DNA of 42,779 bases. Origin: DASWIG01 sp965371445. Its GTDB lineage: Bacteria; Acidobacteriota; Thermoanaerobaculia; Multivoradales; J023. The notes under the pieces were generated by a model that ran no database searches, had not been told where the DNA came from, and saw only the letters and a list, made by a program, of their open reading frames with translations. A program made the translations under genes and the position numbers. The stretch is taken from NCBI GenBank assembly GCA_965371445.1, contig CBDUYN010000078.1, positions 1 to 42,779 on the forward strand, in the 5' to 3' direction. This document shows positions 34,301 to 42,779 of this stretch, piece by piece. Numbering within the stretch: the stretch's first letter is position 1; every line of letters starts with the position of its first letter.

Positions 34301-35780
34301 GCTGGTCGACCTCGCCGCCGACGCGGAGTGGATCGCCGCCGCGAGCGCCGCCAACCCGGCGAGCGGTGCCACCGCCGCGAACCTGGCCTACGTGATGTAC
34401 ACGTCGGGCTCGACCGGCCTCCCCAAGGGGGTGAGCGTGCCGCACCGGGGGGTGGTCCGGCTGGTACGCGGCTCGCGCTTCGTCGACTTCGGAGCCCCTC
34501 AGGTCTTCTTGCAGCTCGCGCCGATGTCTTTTGACGCCTCGACCCTCGAGGTCTGGGGAAGCCTGCTCCACGGGGCGACCCTCGCCGTGGCGCCGGCGTC
34601 GAACCCCGGCCTTGGCGAGCTCGCCGGGCTCCTGGAGCGTTATCGGGTCACCACGCTGTGGCTCACCGCCGGGCTCTTCCATCTGATGGTCGGCGAGCAG
34701 GCGGCGGCGCTCGCCGCGGTGCCGCAGGTCCTGGCGGGCGGCGATGTCCTCTCGGTTCCCCACGTGCGCAAGCTCCTCGAAGAAGACGGCTCGCGGACGC
34801 TCGTCAACGGCTACGGTCCCACCGAGGGCACGACCTTCACCTGCTGCCATCCGATGCGGCGGAGCGCCGACGTGGGCAAGACGGTGTCGATCGGCCGGCC
34901 GATCGCGAACAGCCGTGTCCACGTCCTCGACCCGCGCCTGCGGCCGGTCGGCGTCGGAGTGGCGGGTGAGCTCGTCATCGCCGGCGACGGGCTCGCCCGG
35001 GGCTACCTGGACGCTCCGCGCCTCACGGCCGAGAAGCTCGTTCCCCATCCTCTGAGCGCCGCGCCCGGCGAGCGCCTCTACCGCACCGGCGACCTGGTCC
35101 GCTACCTGGGCAACGGGCAAGTCGAGTTCCTGGGACGCTTCGACCACCAGGTCAAGATCCGCGGCTTCCGCATCGAGCCGGGCGAGGTCGAAACGGCGCT
35201 CGGGCGCCATCCGGCGGTCGAGGAAGCGGTGGTCGTGCCCTGCCCCGCGGCGCAGGCCGCCGGTGCGGCGGGCGAAAAGGAGCTCGTCGCCTACCTGATG
35301 GCCGCCGAGGAGCTGACCGTCGAGGACTTGCGCCGTTTCCTGCGCCGGGACCTGCCGGAATACATGCTGCCGTCGAGCTTCGTGAAGCTTCAAGAGCTGC
35401 CCTTGAACGCCAACGGCAAGGTCGACCGCGCCGCTCTCGCGCGCGCCACGGGGAGCGCTCTGGCCTCCGAGATGGCTCACGTCGCGCCCCGCACGCCCCT
35501 GGAGCAGGAGCTGGCGGAGATCTGGACCGAGCTCTTGGGCTGCGACGAAGTCGGTGTCCACGAGAACTTCTTCGGCCGCGGCGGCACGTCGCTGCTCGCC
35601 ACCCAGGTCCTGTCGCGGATGCGCAGCCGATTCGGTGTCGAGCTGACGCTCGGGAGCTTCTTCGAAGCGCCCACCGTCGCGGACCTGGCGCAAAGCGTCG
35701 AGGTGATCCGCCGGGCGCGTACCGCCGGAAGCCGGGAGAGCTCCGGCGGAGACGAGGAGCGGGAGGAGGGAGAGCTGTGA
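31368..35780 (+). CDS. APH-family kinase fused to docking domain and NRPS module (C-A(Val)-PCP)
   Basis: A 1,470-residue fusion. Residues ~1-325 are an aminoglycoside-phosphotransferase/choline-kinase-fold domain. The catalytic loop HGDLQVTN (His205, Asp207, Asn212) and the metal-binding DFADCG (Asp224, Asp227) are intact. Residues ~333-386 are a TubC-type docking domain, placed internally. C (~404-850) has HHVVSDG. A (~860-1370) reads DALWLGGTFK, a valine-type code. The PCP has Ser1408 in an unusual ENFFGRGGTSLL context where DNFFxLGGHS is normal. The protein ends EEREEGEL. The frame is open further upstream (to 30966), but the ATG at 31368 follows GGGAGGAG and begins the kinase fold, so it is preferred. 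It lies 35 bp after the reductase gene. The kinase target may be the nascent chain, a finished product or an antibiotic-like self-protection substrate. Confidence 0.94.
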   Translation: MAEGTIVDRETLADEVRRALAGYGLGEARVVQVGEGVHTTFRVDAADGGRYLFRVYGEHDEATVRSECRWLESLRRDAGLGVPEPVAGREGFVTSLASAARPAALFRWVDGEPLAAAPDASAYRRLGELMARLHRHGESFRAPEGFMRPRYDLERLLGSSSVLGDGAGKGFFSSAERERLDEAAVELRRQLAGLGEEREVFGLIHGDLQVTNYLLHEGEAGAIDFADCGWGYYLYDMATSLLPLWGRREYPAAREALVSGYRRIRPVASAYLESLEPMLVARALYVLRWSFELWDRPAVRRVGEAVVTHLKGQLLHHLERRAVVASPAAQSRSVTGLLGRLRECGVRLWVEDGRLLFKAARGALTPELREELKERKDEVLEFLRPAAERAAGPAIVAAPRPAEIPLSFAQERLWILAQVDASSPVYNIAQGVRLEGPLDVGVLGRSFREIVRRHESLRTTFPDRDGVPRQEVAAEPEVGLPVVDLSRLPAPARRRAADRQAASDAHRPFDLRRGPLVRFALLRLDEDEHLLLTNLHHVVSDGWSSGVLLRELAVLYEAFAGGRPSPLPELPVQYADFALWQRRWLSGEALDKQLDYWRRQLAGAPDLLELPTDRSRPPSLSYRGERLSLAFPAGLAEGLKKTGRRHEATLFMTTLAAFKLLVHRLTGQRDLVVGSPIANRNRSEIEGLIGFFVNILVLRTQVTPETSFRELLEVVRRTTLEAYAHQNLPFEKLVEELRPERSAAHPPLFQMAFTFQNAPMPPWRLPGLTLAPEPTEKNTAKFDLTVGLWESDDALGGVLTYSSDLYDRTTMLRLVRQLGRVLEHVVADPGVALAEVELLGASERQQLLVEWNDTAADSPRACVHELFEEQVRRHPEAPALVFAEGTWSYRELNERANRLAHHLRGLGVGPEVRVATGLERSPELIAAVLAVLKAGGAYVPLDPAMPAERLRTLVTDARAAALVSRRELLSGVDLTGVELVDLAADAEWIAAASAANPASGATAANLAYVMYTSGSTGLPKGVSVPHRGVVRLVRGSRFVDFGAPQVFLQLAPMSFDASTLEVWGSLLHGATLAVAPASNPGLGELAGLLERYRVTTLWLTAGLFHLMVGEQAAALAAVPQVLAGGDVLSVPHVRKLLEEDGSRTLVNGYGPTEGTTFTCCHPMRRSADVGKTVSIGRPIANSRVHVLDPRLRPVGVGVAGELVIAGDGLARGYLDAPRLTAEKLVPHPLSAAPGERLYRTGDLVRYLGNGQVEFLGRFDHQVKIRGFRIEPGEVETALGRHPAVEEAVVVPCPAAQAAGAAGEKELVAYLMAAEELTVEDLRRFLRRDLPEYMLPSSFVKLQELPLNANGKVDRAALARATGSALASEMAHVAPRTPLEQELAEIWTELLGCDEVGVHENFFGRGGTSLLATQVLSRMRSRFGVELTLGSFFEAPTVADLAQSVEVIRRARTAGSRESSGGDEEREEGEL

Positions 35781-35853
35781 GCGCCTTTACGAGTTGGACG
35801 AGCACCCTTGGCCGGTCACGGACCGGAGAGGCTAGCCAGGACCAGGAGTAGAA

Positions 35854-38800
35854 ATGACGACTGTGATCGAACCCTTCGGTCGATTGAGCCTCGAAGAGCA
35901 GCAGAACCGCCTGACCCGGCTTGCCACCCGGGCCCTCGACGCTTACGGCCTCGACGCCACGGTGGCGGCGAGGAGCTACACGATCAACGCGACCTTTGCC
36001 GTCGAGGCGGCTACCGAGCGCTTCGCGCTACGCCTCTATCGCCCGGAGACCTACGACGCCGCGGCGATCCGCTCCGAAGCGGTGTGGCTGCGCCATCTCG
36101 CCGCGGCCGGCGAGAGGATCGCCGAGCCTCTGCCGGGTACCGACGGCGAGCTGGTGCAGGCGGTGACGGCGCCGGACGGCGTCGAGCCGCGCCATTGCGT
36201 GCTCTTTCGCTGGCTCGAGGGGTCGAGCGGCGAGGCGCTCTGGAGCCCGGCGCTCGCCGGCCGACTGGGCGAGACGATGGCGCGTCTGCACGCGGCGAGC
36301 GAGGGCTTCGCGGCGCCCGAGGGCTTCGTCAGGCCACACTTCGGCGTCGCCGAGCTCTTGAGCCCCGTGGTCCCGGAGGACGTCGAGGCCGAGCTCTTGA
36401 CGCAACGCTCACGCCGGCAGCTCGACGAGGCCGCGGAGGTCCTCCGCGAAGAGCTCGCCGGGCTGGAGACGCGGGACGGGGCCTGCGGTCTGATCCACGG
36501 CGACCTGACGCCCAAGAACGTCCTCTTGCACGACGGCGAGATCTCCGGCGTCCTCGACTTTACCGACTGCGGCTCGGGACCCTATCTCTATGACGCCGCG
36601 GTCACCCTCCAGCGCCTCGCCGAGCTGCCGGAGGGGTCCCGGCACGTCGAGGAATTCCTCGCCGGCTATCGCAGGGTACGTCCCCTGGCCGAAGAGCACG
36701 AGAAATTCGTCGAAGCCTTCCAGGCGCTGCACCGGATCCACCTCCTGCGACTGTTGGTCCGGCATCGGACGATTCCCGCCATCCGCACCCGGGCGGCGGA
36801 GGGCTTCCCCTCCTATCTCGTCTCCCAGGTGGAGCGCTACGTGAGGCGCCGGCGTCCGGCCCAGGCCGCGGTGCCGCCGGCGGACGCGTCGCTCGCCGGC
36901 CTGACCACGGTACAGCTGCTCGCCCACCTCCAGGAGCGCGACGTCGAGGTCTGGACCGAGGACGGCCGGCTGCGTTTCAACGCCCCCAAAGGAGCGATGA
37001 CCGACGAGCTACGCGCCGAGCTCAAGCGCCGCAAGGAGGTGCTGCTCACCTTCCTGCGAAGGACGGCCAAGGTTCGCTCGGCGCCACCCGTCGTGCCGGT
37101 GCCGCACGAGGGACCGCTACCGCTTTCTTTCGCCCAGGAGAGGCTCTGGTTCCTCGACCGGCTCGAACCGGGCCAGCCGGTCTACAACCTTTCCCAGGCG
37201 ATGCGGTTCACGGGAGAGCTCGACGCTGGCGTCTTGAAGCGTAGCCTCGCCGAGGTGGCACGCCGCCATGCGGTGCTGCGCACCACCTTCACCGTCGCCG
37301 GCGACCAACCGCGGCAGGTGATCCACTCCGAGCTGGAGATCCCGCTGGAAGAGCTTGACTTCAGCGCCCTCTCTCCGGCCGAGCGGCTGGCCAGGTTGGA
37401 GGAGTCGCTCGCCGCCGAGCGGCGGCGTCCCTTCGACCTCGTCCACGACGCCTTGTTGCGCGTCTCCCTTTTCCGGTTGGAGGAGACGGACTGGGTGATC
37501 AACACCGTCGTCCACCACATCGTCGCCGACGGCTGGTCGAGCAGTGTGCTGATCCGTGAGCTCCTGGTTCTCTACCAAGCCTTTCACGAAGGCCGGCCTT
37601 CGCCGCTGCCGGAGCTCGCGATCCAATATGCCGACTTTGCCCACTGGCAGCGCAGTTATCTGACCGGGCAGGTCCTCGCAGAGCAACTCGACTATTGGAA
37701 GCGCGAGCTCGCCGGCGCCCCCCACTCCCTCGAGCTGCCCACCGACCGGCCGCGAGCAAGGCAGGTCTCCTACGAAGGGGGCAAGTACGTCCAAAAGCTG
37801 CCGTCCGAGCTGGCCGACGCCCTGCAGCGTCTCAACCAGGAGCACGGCACGACGCTTTTCATGACGCTCTTGGCCGCCTTCCAGGTCCTCCTTGCCCGGC
37901 ACACCGGACAAGACGACATCGTGGTGGGCTCGCCGATCGCCAACCGCAATCACTTTGAGCTCGAAGAGCTGATCGGCTTTTTCGTCAACACCCTGGTGCT
38001 GCGCGGGCGTATTGAGCCACGGATCACCTTCCGCAAGCTCCTGGAGCAGGCCCACAGGAGCGTCGTCGGCGCTTTCGACCACCAGGACCTGCCCTTCGAG
38101 AAGCTGGTCGAGGAGCTGCGTCCGGAGCGCGTGCGCCATCAAAACCCCCTCTTCCAGGTGGCCTTCTCTCATCAGAGCTTCTCGCCCCCGGCCGGCGAGG
38201 GCTTCGAGCTTGAGGTCGCCCCCCTGAGCTCGAAGGAGTCGCTGGAGCCCTTCGAGATGACCCTCTACTGCTGGGAGCAGCCGGCGGGGATCGAGCTTTC
38301 CTGGCACTACCGGCGGGCGCTGTTCGACGCCACCACTGTGCGCCGCATGGCCGCCCACCTCCAGGCTCTGCTCGCGGCGATGGTCACGGATCTCGACCGC
38401 CCTTGCGCGGCGGCACTCGTGAGCGACGCCGAGCGTCATCAGCTGCTCCACGAGTCGAACGACGTCCGGACGGCTTTTCCGCGGCAGAGCTCGGTCCCCG
38501 AGCTCTTCGCGGTGCAGGTGGCCGCGTCGCCGGACGCCGTCGCCCTGAGGTTCGACGACGCGACCCTGAGCTACGGCGAGCTCGACGTGGCGGCCAACCG
38601 GCTGGCCCGTCACCTGGTCGCGCTCGGCGTGGGCCCCGGTGTGGCGGTGGGCGTCCTGGTGGAACGTTCGGCGCGGATGGTGGTGGCGTTTCTGGCCGTC
38701 CTCAAGGCGGGCGGCGCCTACGTCCCCCTTGATTCCGAGTACCCGGACGTACGCCTGAAGTTCATGCTCGAGGACACCGCCGCGCCGGTGGTGCTGGTGG

Positions 38801-41800
38801 AGGAGGCGAGCCGCGAGCGCCTGGAGAGGCTCGCCGGCGCGCCGTCCAGGGACAAGCCCGGGTTCCGTCTCGTCTCCTTCGACGGCGACCGTGAGGCGAT
38901 CACGGCCAGGCCGACCGGCGATCCGGCGGCCGGCGCTCCGGCGTGCCGCCTCGCGGGCGAGGACCTCGCCTACGTGATCTACACCTCGGGCTCGACCGGC
39001 CGGCCCAAAGGGGTCGCGGTGCCGCACCGGGCGATCGTGCGCCTGGTCCGGGAGACCAACTACGTCGATCTCGGTCCCACCGACCGCATCGCCCAGCTGT
39101 CGAACGCCAGCTTCGACGCCGCCACCTTCGAGGTCTGGGGCTCCCTCCTGAACGGCGCGACGCTTCTCGGCGTCCCAAAAGACGTCGCGCTGTCGCCGCC
39201 GGTGCTCGCCAGGGCCCTCGAGGTGGGAGGCGTCACGGCGCTTTTCATCACCACGGCGCTTTTCAACCAGGTGGTCCGGGAGGCTCCACAGGCGTTCGCC
39301 GGGCTGCGATGCGTGCTCTTCGGCGGCGAGGCAGTCGATCCGCAACGGGTTCGCGAAGCGCTCGCCGCAGGTGGACCCGAACGGCTGCTCCACGTCTACG
39401 GCCCGACCGAGAACACCACCTTCTCCTCCTGGTTCCGGGTCCGGGAGGTGGCGGCCGAGGCGACGACCGTGCCGATCGGCGCGGCGCTCGCCAACTCCTC
39501 GCTCTACGTCCTCGACGCCGACCTGGAGCCGGTGCCGATCGGGGTGGGCGGCGAGCTCTTGCTCGGCGGCGACGGCCTGGCGAGCGGCTACCTGCGCCGC
39601 CCGGGGCTGACTGCCGAGCGATTCGTCCCCCATCCCCTGGCCGACACGCCCGGCGAGCGCCTCTACAGGACCGGCGACCTGGTGCGCCGCAACCGGACCG
39701 ACGAGGTCGAGTTCCTCGGCCGGGTCGATCACCAAGTCAAGCTGCGCGGGTTCCGCATCGAGCTGGGAGAGGTCGAGGCGACCGTGGCACGCCATCCCCG
39801 GGTGCGCGACGCCGCGGCCCTGATCCACCAGGGAGCTACCGGCGAGAAGTCTCTGGTGGCCTGGCTGGCGGCGGCCGAACCGTCGCCGACGGCGGGAGAG
39901 CTGCGCGGGTTCCTCCGCGAGACCTTGCCCGACTACATGGTCCCGGCGCGCTTCGTCTGCCTCGACGAGCTGCCGCTCACCCCCAACGGCAAGGTCGACC
40001 GCACGGCGCTCGCCACGAGGCCGTTGCCGGAGGAGACGGGCCCGGAGGAGGCCATGGCCTACGGCGAGCCGACCGAGGAGATCCTCGCCGGCATCTGGGC
40101 CGAGCTGCTCGGACGCCGCAAGGTGGCGGTCAACGAAGACTTCTTCGAGCTCGGCGGCCATTCGCTTCTCGCCACCCAGCTGATGTCGCGGGTGCGTGAG
40201 CTCTTCCAGATCGACCTGCCGTTGCAGGAGCTTTTCGAAGGGCCGACGGTCTCGGCGTTCGCCCGTGCCGTACAGGCAACCCGGCTGAAGGCCCAGGACT
40301 GGGTGGCACCACCGCTCGTCGCGGTGCCGCGCGGCGGCGAGCTGCCGCTCTCCTTTGCCCAGCAGCGTCTGTGGTTTTTTGACCAGCTCCAGCCCGGCAG
40401 CGCGGTCTACAACGTACCGAGCGCCGTGCGTCTCCACGGGCCGATCTCCGCACCGCTGCTCGAACGGATTACGGGTGAGGTCGTGCGGCGCCACGAAGTC
40501 CTGCGTACGATCTTCGTCGCGGAGCGCGGACGGCCGCGGCAGGTGATCGCCGAAGAGCGCGCGCTGCCCTTGCCGGTGATCGACCTGCGAGGCCTCGACG
40601 CCGAACGGCGCCGCCGGGAGACCCGCCGCCTGGCCGACACCGACGCGGATCGGCCCTTCGACCTCGCTGGGGGCCCGCTCATTCGCTTCGCCCTGATCGC
40701 CCTCGCTGCCGAGGAGCACGTGGTGCTGGTCAACATGCACCACATCGTCTCCGACGGCTGGTCGACCGGGATCTTCTTGAAGGAGATGGCGACGCTCTAC
40801 GACGCGTTTTCCCGGGGCGCGGCCTCGCCCCTACCGGAGCTTGAGCTCCAGTACGCGGACTACGCCCATTGGCAGCGCGGCTGGCTCTCCGAGGAGGTGC
40901 TCGACGCCGAGCTCGCCTTCTGGAAAGAGGCTCTCGACGGCGCGCCGGGCGTCCTGGAGCTGCCCACCGACCGGCCGCGGCCGGCGGTCGAGAGCTTCCG
41001 CGGCCGGACCCGGCCCTGGTGTCTGCCGGCGGCGCTCACCGGAGAGCTCCACACCCTGAGCCAGCGGCGGGGAGCGACGCTTTTCATGACGCTGCTCGCG
41101 GCTTTCGACGTCCTGCTGGGCCGCTGGTCGGGCCAGGACGATATCGTCGTGGGCACCCCCATCGCCGGCCGCCACCACAAGGAGATCGAAGGCCTGATCG
41201 GCTTTTTCGTCAACACCCTGGTGCTGCGCGCGCGGCTCACCGGCGGCGCTTTCGGCGAGCTCGTCGACGAGCTCCGGCGCACCGCCCTCGACGCCTACGC
41301 TCACCAGGACCTGCCCTTCGAGCGCCTGGTCGAGGAGGTCGCGCCGGAGCGCGACCTGAGCATCAGCCCGGTCTTCCAGGTGATGTTCGCCCTGCGCCAT
41401 GCCGCCGGCGAGATCTTCCGCGTGCCCAGGCTCGAGATTCGCCAGCTCGCACGCCAGGGGACGTCGGCGAAGTTCGACCTGCTCCTCTCCCTCCAGCACG
41501 ATGAGGCGGGAGTGAGCGGCTCGCTGGAATACAGCACCGATCTTTTCGACGACACCACGATGGCGCGGTTGCTGAGCCACTACGAGCGGCTGCTCGAAGC
41601 CGCCGTGGCCGACCCGGAGGGCGCCACCGCCGAATGGAGCGTCCTCGGTGCCGGCGAACGCCATCAGTTGCTCGTCGAGTGGCGTGGCGAGCGCACCGAC
41701 TTTCCGCGGGGCAGCACGGTCCCGGAGCTTTTTACGGCCCAGGTCGCCGCGACGCCCGACGCGCCGGCTCTCCTCTATGGCGAGGAGATCGTCACCTACC

Positions 41801-42779
41801 GCGAGCTCAACGAGCGGGCCAACCGGCTGGCCCACCACCTGCAGGGCCTGGGGGTCGGACCGGAGGTCCTGGTCGGCGTGGCTATGGAGCGCTCGCCGAA
41901 GATGCTGGTGGCCCTCGTCGCCATCTTGAAGGCGGGCGGCGCCTACCTGCCGCTCGAGGCGAGCTATCCGGAGGAGCGGCTGATCTTCCTCCTCGAAGAC
42001 ACGGCCACTCCGGTGGTGCTGACCTGCGGGCCGGCCCGCGAGCAGATGGAGAGCCTCGCCCGGATGGTGGTCGGCGAGACCTACCCGGCCTTCCAGGTCG
42101 TCGACCTCGAACGCGACGCGGAGACGCTCGCCGGCCTCGACAGCTCGAATCCGCCGGCCGCCGTGGGCGCCGACCACCTGGCCTACGTCCTCTACACCTC
42201 GGGCTCCACCGGCGAGCCCAAGGGGGTCGCCGCGGTGCACCGTGCCGTCGTGCGGCTTGTGCGGGAGCCCGGCTACGCCGAGCTAGGGGCCGAGCAGGTC
42301 TTCCTGCAGTTCGCCCCCGTCGCGTTCGACGCCTCCACCCTGGAGATCTGGGGACCGCTCTTAAACGGCGGCAGCCTGGCGATCTATCCCGGCGCCCAGG
42401 CGTCGCTCGAAGAGCTCGGCGAAGTCGTCGCGCGCTACGGTGTCAACACCCTGTGGCTCACCGCGGGGCTTTTTCACCGCATGGTGGAGGATCGCCCCGA
42501 GGCGCTGCGCGGGATCGGCCAGCTCCTCGCCGGCGGCGACGTCCTGTCGCCGGCCCACGTCGAGAAAGCGCTTGCCGAGCTGCCGGGGACGACGCTTGTC
42601 AACGGCTACGGCCCCACCGAGAACACCACCTTCACCTGCTGCCATCCGATGCGCACCGCCGCCGAGGTGACGAGCCCCGTGGCGTTGGGGCGGGCCCGCC
42701 CCCCCCCCCCCGTGCCCCGCCCCCACCCCCCCCAGCAGCCGGGGCCCGGTGACCGAGTTCAGCTCCCATACCACCTTTC
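35854..42779 (+). CDS. APH-family kinase-docking-NRPS fusion, 3'-truncated: C-A(Ile)-PCP-C-A(Val)
   Basis: The frame runs open from ATG 35854 (AGGAG five bases upstream) to the window edge, 2,308 residues so far. Residues ~1-330 are a second APH-fold kinase with HGDLTPKN (His215, Asp217) and DFTDCG (Asp235, Asp238). Residues ~350-404 are a TubC-type docking domain (LLAHLQERDVEVWTEDGRL). C1 starts near 422 (HHIVADG). A1, with LAYVIYTSGSTG near 1038, reads DAFFLGVTFK, an isoleucine/branched-aliphatic code. PCP Ser1437 is in GGHSL. C2 starts near 1497 (HHIVSDG). A2 reads DALWLGGTF, a valine code, with its last core motifs outside the window. The frame checks out at several points with no shift. 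The N-terminal half is a paralogue of the preceding gene, so the pair arose by duplication. The final ~90 bases are suspect. Confidence 0.94.
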   Translation, partial: MTTVIEPFGRLSLEEQQNRLTRLATRALDAYGLDATVAARSYTINATFAVEAATERFALRLYRPETYDAAAIRSEAVWLRHLAAAGERIAEPLPGTDGELVQAVTAPDGVEPRHCVLFRWLEGSSGEALWSPALAGRLGETMARLHAASEGFAAPEGFVRPHFGVAELLSPVVPEDVEAELLTQRSRRQLDEAAEVLREELAGLETRDGACGLIHGDLTPKNVLLHDGEISGVLDFTDCGSGPYLYDAAVTLQRLAELPEGSRHVEEFLAGYRRVRPLAEEHEKFVEAFQALHRIHLLRLLVRHRTIPAIRTRAAEGFPSYLVSQVERYVRRRRPAQAAVPPADASLAGLTTVQLLAHLQERDVEVWTEDGRLRFNAPKGAMTDELRAELKRRKEVLLTFLRRTAKVRSAPPVVPVPHEGPLPLSFAQERLWFLDRLEPGQPVYNLSQAMRFTGELDAGVLKRSLAEVARRHAVLRTTFTVAGDQPRQVIHSELEIPLEELDFSALSPAERLARLEESLAAERRRPFDLVHDALLRVSLFRLEETDWVINTVVHHIVADGWSSSVLIRELLVLYQAFHEGRPSPLPELAIQYADFAHWQRSYLTGQVLAEQLDYWKRELAGAPHSLELPTDRPRARQVSYEGGKYVQKLPSELADALQRLNQEHGTTLFMTLLAAFQVLLARHTGQDDIVVGSPIANRNHFELEELIGFFVNTLVLRGRIEPRITFRKLLEQAHRSVVGAFDHQDLPFEKLVEELRPERVRHQNPLFQVAFSHQSFSPPAGEGFELEVAPLSSKESLEPFEMTLYCWEQPAGIELSWHYRRALFDATTVRRMAAHLQALLAAMVTDLDRPCAAALVSDAERHQLLHESNDVRTAFPRQSSVPELFAVQVAASPDAVALRFDDATLSYGELDVAANRLARHLVALGVGPGVAVGVLVERSARMVVAFLAVLKAGGAYVPLDSEYPDVRLKFMLEDTAAPVVLVEEASRERLERLAGAPSRDKPGFRLVSFDGDREAITARPTGDPAAGAPACRLAGEDLAYVIYTSGSTGRPKGVAVPHRAIVRLVRETNYVDLGPTDRIAQLSNASFDAATFEVWGSLLNGATLLGVPKDVALSPPVLARALEVGGVTALFITTALFNQVVREAPQAFAGLRCVLFGGEAVDPQRVREALAAGGPERLLHVYGPTENTTFSSWFRVREVAAEATTVPIGAALANSSLYVLDADLEPVPIGVGGELLLGGDGLASGYLRRPGLTAERFVPHPLADTPGERLYRTGDLVRRNRTDEVEFLGRVDHQVKLRGFRIELGEVEATVARHPRVRDAAALIHQGATGEKSLVAWLAAAEPSPTAGELRGFLRETLPDYMVPARFVCLDELPLTPNGKVDRTALATRPLPEETGPEEAMAYGEPTEEILAGIWAELLGRRKVAVNEDFFELGGHSLLATQLMSRVRELFQIDLPLQELFEGPTVSAFARAVQATRLKAQDWVAPPLVAVPRGGELPLSFAQQRLWFFDQLQPGSAVYNVPSAVRLHGPISAPLLERITGEVVRRHEVLRTIFVAERGRPRQVIAEERALPLPVIDLRGLDAERRRRETRRLADTDADRPFDLAGGPLIRFALIALAAEEHVVLVNMHHIVSDGWSTGIFLKEMATLYDAFSRGAASPLPELELQYADYAHWQRGWLSEEVLDAELAFWKEALDGAPGVLELPTDRPRPAVESFRGRTRPWCLPAALTGELHTLSQRRGATLFMTLLAAFDVLLGRWSGQDDIVVGTPIAGRHHKEIEGLIGFFVNTLVLRARLTGGAFGELVDELRRTALDAYAHQDLPFERLVEEVAPERDLSISPVFQVMFALRHAAGEIFRVPRLEIRQLARQGTSAKFDLLLSLQHDEAGVSGSLEYSTDLFDDTTMARLLSHYERLLEAAVADPEGATAEWSVLGAGERHQLLVEWRGERTDFPRGSTVPELFTAQVAATPDAPALLYGEEIVTYRELNERANRLAHHLQGLGVGPEVLVGVAMERSPKMLVALVAILKAGGAYLPLEASYPEERLIFLLEDTATPVVLTCGPAREQMESLARMVVGETYPAFQVVDLERDAETLAGLDSSNPPAAVGADHLAYVLYTSGSTGEPKGVAAVHRAVVRLVREPGYAELGAEQVFLQFAPVAFDASTLEIWGPLLNGGSLAIYPGAQASLEELGEVVARYGVNTLWLTAGLFHRMVEDRPEALRGIGQLLAGGDVLSPAHVEKALAELPGTTLVNGYGPTENTTFTCCHPMRTAAEVTSPVALGRARPPPPVPRPHPPQQPGPGDRVQLPYHL
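42690..42779. other. Low-complexity window end, probable assembly artefact
   Basis: Where an A domain should read GRPIANxxVYVLD, the sequence turns into runs of C (13 Cs at 42699-42711, then further C-rich runs) coding for Arg/Pro-rich nonsense. The last 30 bases are unlike the family in any frame. This is best read as error-rich sequence at a contig end rather than biology. Confidence 0.8.

Noticed and set aside
42699..42752. Poly-C tracts as a phase-variable switch in the last NRPS
   Set aside because: Conserved A-domain sequence is lost entirely beyond this point, and the tract is at the sequence end, pointing to assembly or read error.
1..42779. Thioesterase, epimerase, DH, ER, CRISPR arrays, tRNA/rRNA genes and insertion sequences
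   Set aside because: Looked for by motif and layout across the window; none found.

Overview
The window is a high-GC stretch of an NRPS/PKS megasynthase gene cluster, with every recognisable gene on the + strand and both window edges inside NRPS genes. The flavour is that of a GC-rich secondary-metabolite producer such as Acidobacteriota or Myxococcota: TubC-type docking domains, EntS-like MFS exporter, and a decayed ECF sigma gene behind a GGAAC-N16-CGTT promoter. The sequence alone does not fix the phylum.

Left part (1-12408): the 3' end of an NRPS gene carrying A-PCP-C-A-PCP-C-A-PCP. Its first two modules are a near-identical 3.2-kb tandem duplication, both with serine codes. It is followed by an MFS exporter (8502-9875) and a membrane-anchored penicillin-acylase-type Ntn hydrolase (9946-12408). 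The exporter and hydrolase share an almost identical translation-start cassette.

Middle gap (12409-13345): no intact gene. It holds an ECF-type promoter, the N-terminal stub of an ECF sigma factor, and a deleted and frameshifted relic of a second MFS exporter that ends in five 9-bp tandem repeats.

Right part (13346-42779): five tightly packed or overlapping genes. They are (i) a PKS, KS-AT-KR-ACP-KS-AT-ACP, both ATs malonyl-type; (ii) a hybrid, C-A-PCP-KS-AT-KR-ACP, whose KS, AT and KR have all lost catalytic residues while the ACP is intact; (iii) a FadH/old-yellow-enzyme-type flavin and Fe-S reductase with a TubC-type docking domain at its N-terminus; (iv) an APH-family phosphotransferase fused to a docking domain and a C-A(Val)-PCP module; and (v) a second APH-docking fusion carrying C-A(Ile)-PCP-C-A(Val), cut by the window edge and by a poly-C run that looks like an assembly artefact.

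Inferred logic: an upstream Ser-Ser-X segment (if it feeds the PKS) would be followed by two malonate units, a Cys-like residue, passage through the dead PKS module, then Val-Ile-Val. No thioesterase, DH or ER domain is present. The most novel feature is the combination of a wholly decatalysed PKS module, a dockable ene-reductase and two kinase domains built into the line. It suggests trans or non-canonical beta-carbon processing (phosphorylation, elimination, reduction) or phosphorylation of the product. That interpretation is inference; the domains and residues are read directly.
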